Origin: Paragonimus skrjabini miyazakii
Taxonomy: Eukaryota > Platyhelminthes > Trematoda > Plagiorchiida > Troglotrematidae
Reading direction: 5' to 3'
NCBI GenBank assembly: GCA_014338405.1
Contig: JTDE01002136.1
Location: forward strand, 40,504 to 104,503
Length of the DNA stretch: 64,000 bases
The first letter of the stretch is position 1, and each line of letters starts with the position of its first letter. Shown piece by piece: positions 62,031-64,000 of the stretch. The position numbers were made by a program, and so were the translations under genes. The notes below the pieces were generated by a model. The model saw only the letters and a program-made list of their open reading frames with translations, did no database searches and was not told the DNA's origin.

Positions 62031-64000
62031 AAGGCGGTCGTGAATGCGCTGGTTGTCTTGAATTGATAGGTCATCAATATACTCATGGTACATGGTCGGC
62101 GAAGAAACGACGAATAGGTTAGTTTCAAGTAGGTCGTGTCAATTATATCTACTTGTTTTCGTTCATATCAACGAATGACCGCTGTCGCTTTGTAATTCGC
62201 CCGCTCTGCTTTTCTGGAATCGGAACTATGGTGGTGTCCTGAATTTTCTTCTCATCGGCTTTGTTGGTGCATTGTGTGATAAATGCTTCATTTGTTTTCC
62301 AGTCCAAACTTACTTTTTTGTTATTCCTCCATATTCCCTCTAGTGTGCAATAATACGTAATCCTGTATTGTACTACTTCTTGCCCTATATATTCAGTATT
62401 TTATTTCCAGTTTAGATCTTACCACTAGAGCTATGCATTCCTATCGACTGCCTACATGTTATACACACAATTGTGTGTAGAACCGGTTCATAACTTCGGC
62501 AACAGGAACGGACTTTTAACTGATACTTTCAGTTTGCGTGTAACATCCGTCTGATATACGTGTGGAAATTTATTATAACTCTGCATCCTTCTCTTTGAAA
62601 AGGGAGATTGATAAAACATCAAAATACAAGTAATATTTAGATCCATTAAACGGTTTTCCACCGGCTTCAAAATTCCAATGAATTTTGAATAGAGATAGGT
62701 CAACTAAAGGATGAAAGTAAACCACGAAATTGGAAAACGTTAGCTCGTGTTCCCCTATTTTGCTTCTTCTGTGAGCATGGAAGACAAAACCCTCCTTACC
62801 ATGCAACTTAACCGCTAATCCGGTCCACACAACAACTACCTAAGTGGTGTAAGCTGTTGTTGCTGACCTGTCAAATAGACTTTTGTCTTTTCAAACGAAG
62901 TTTCAGAAATACCAGTTACTAATACAAATTTGTAACTACTTGTGTCTGTGTGTCTGAAGTAAGACTTATTCACTGGTCATAGTCTGTTTGTCCAAACGTA
63001 CTATTCACTTCAATACAGCTCATTTAATCCTCCGAAACAGTGAAATGTGTGTGTACATTCAAATGTGGATTAACGTGGATAAATTGAAATATATTTTCCA
63101 AACATCACAACCGTAACGATCAGTGTAGACATTTTTGTGTGTACAGAAGCATGTTCTGTCATAGTGACCTAGAAAGTGGCTTCTAATCGACGGCGAAATT
63201 GACCAATTCACCTTGAGTATGATGCGCATTTGAATGAATGTACCATCAGATTCGCACGAACGAATCAAAGCAAAATTTTTGCGCCTTATCTACAGTTTAA
63301 CTTATTTCCAAGGATGTGCTATTTTTGTTTTCTTCTACGGATCGTGAAGCGGTCACCAGACTACGAATTTCCGCTAATATGGTAGCTAAATCTGCGTAAT
63401 TATACATCTGAAACACAGCCGCATTGATTTCTTACTTGATGATAAGTATCTGCCCACTGTGTATCACAGACTTGTTACAAGTTGGAACATCACCATGTGT
63501 AGGACTGTGTCACAACGAGGAACATTCATAGTAAGACCGTCCTCATAGTGGAAAGGTTTTGAACACTGAAGCAAACAACCAACCTCTCTAATCCAGGGTC
63601 TGACCCTCGTCTTTTTGAGTTATGCTGGGTGTTAGGAGACGCATCTCCTAAGGAAGCAGCAAAGGTGATCGATCCGGTTTCGAGTTAATTGATATGCTTT
63701 AACTCACTCAGTCCATTAAGCTCAATTAGATTGTAGCTGCACGAGCGAACGCCTGTACATCATGTGAACTGTTCTCACGAGTGCACTTTCTAATGCCCCC
63801 CGGTAAAGTGATTCATTCTCTGCTGGACCTATAAATGTGGAGCCTCTGTGGCCTAATGGACTAGCCTCGTTTCTTTTCCCAATAAACGCTGTTGCCGCAC
63901 CCATTCTTCTTCTCGGTTCTGCGGACAAACGAGTGAGCCCGTATTAAGGGACGATCCAATAACTGGCGACTTCGGGTGCTACACACGTAACCCACGCGGA
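62031..64000. other. Unassigned sequence to window end
   Basis: No exon or clear repeat. A tRNA box-A-like string (TGTGGCCTAATGGACTA) near 63848 has no matching box B and is not called. Confidence 0.35.

Noticed and set aside
63830..63930. tRNA-like box A string
   Set aside because: No box B at the right distance and no acceptor-stem pairing.
1..64000. CRISPR arrays, bacterial operons, spliced-leader or rRNA genes
   Set aside because: No regularly spaced repeats, Shine-Dalgarno-led gene strings or recognisable SL/rRNA sequences were seen; the window is eukaryotic.

Overview
This is a eukaryotic, intron-rich and repeat-laden window of about 42% GC by eye. I read it as most likely flatworm, probably a digenean trematode. 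The grounds are one conserved gene spread over at least 37 kb with multi-kilobase introns, plus decayed CR1-like and RTE-like LINEs, several Penelope-like elements (PLEs), a Gypsy/Ty3 remnant and a tRNA-derived SINE, in a mixture and at protein divergences typical of trematode genomes. The species cannot be fixed from this sequence alone. One assembly gap of 100 N lies at 15275-15374.

The only conserved cellular gene I can support is on the + strand: the 3' half of a group VIA calcium-independent phospholipase A2 (iPLA2-beta, PLA2G6 type). Six exons (4138-4666, 9760-9952, 16079-16445, 21197-21397, 24303-24480, 40932-41125) join in frame with GT-AG introns and phases 1, 2, 0, 0 and 1. They encode 553 residues ending at a TGA at 41123-41125. 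The product carries the whole patatin catalytic domain: oxyanion loop DGGGVRG, nucleophile elbow GTSTG (Ser179 in window numbering) and catalytic Asp404 in a DGG motif. It lacks the ankyrin repeats expected upstream, so the gene starts outside the window or in exons I could not recognise. A Ser-rich insert of roughly 90 residues sits between the catalytic Ser and Asp.

The rest is transposable-element sediment. 0-4 kb: ORF1 of a CR1-like LINE with a PHD-like zinc finger (- strand). 4.7-24.3 kb (introns 1-4): SINE copies, a LINE tail, dispersed repeats and much sequence I cannot assign. 24.5-40.9 kb (intron 5, 16.4 kb): a 531-bp palindrome, a BED-finger/hAT-like scrap, a head-to-head pair of truncated PLEs, a nearly RT-to-EN complete PLE, and an RTE-like endonuclease fragment. 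41.1-64 kb: presumed 3' flank with RTE-like LINE fragments, a second copy of the palindrome, a PLE endonuclease relic, a Gypsy RT remnant, more SINE copies and a degenerate LINE reverse transcriptase. All element ORFs are broken by stops and frameshifts and several have lost catalytic residues, so none looks autonomous.
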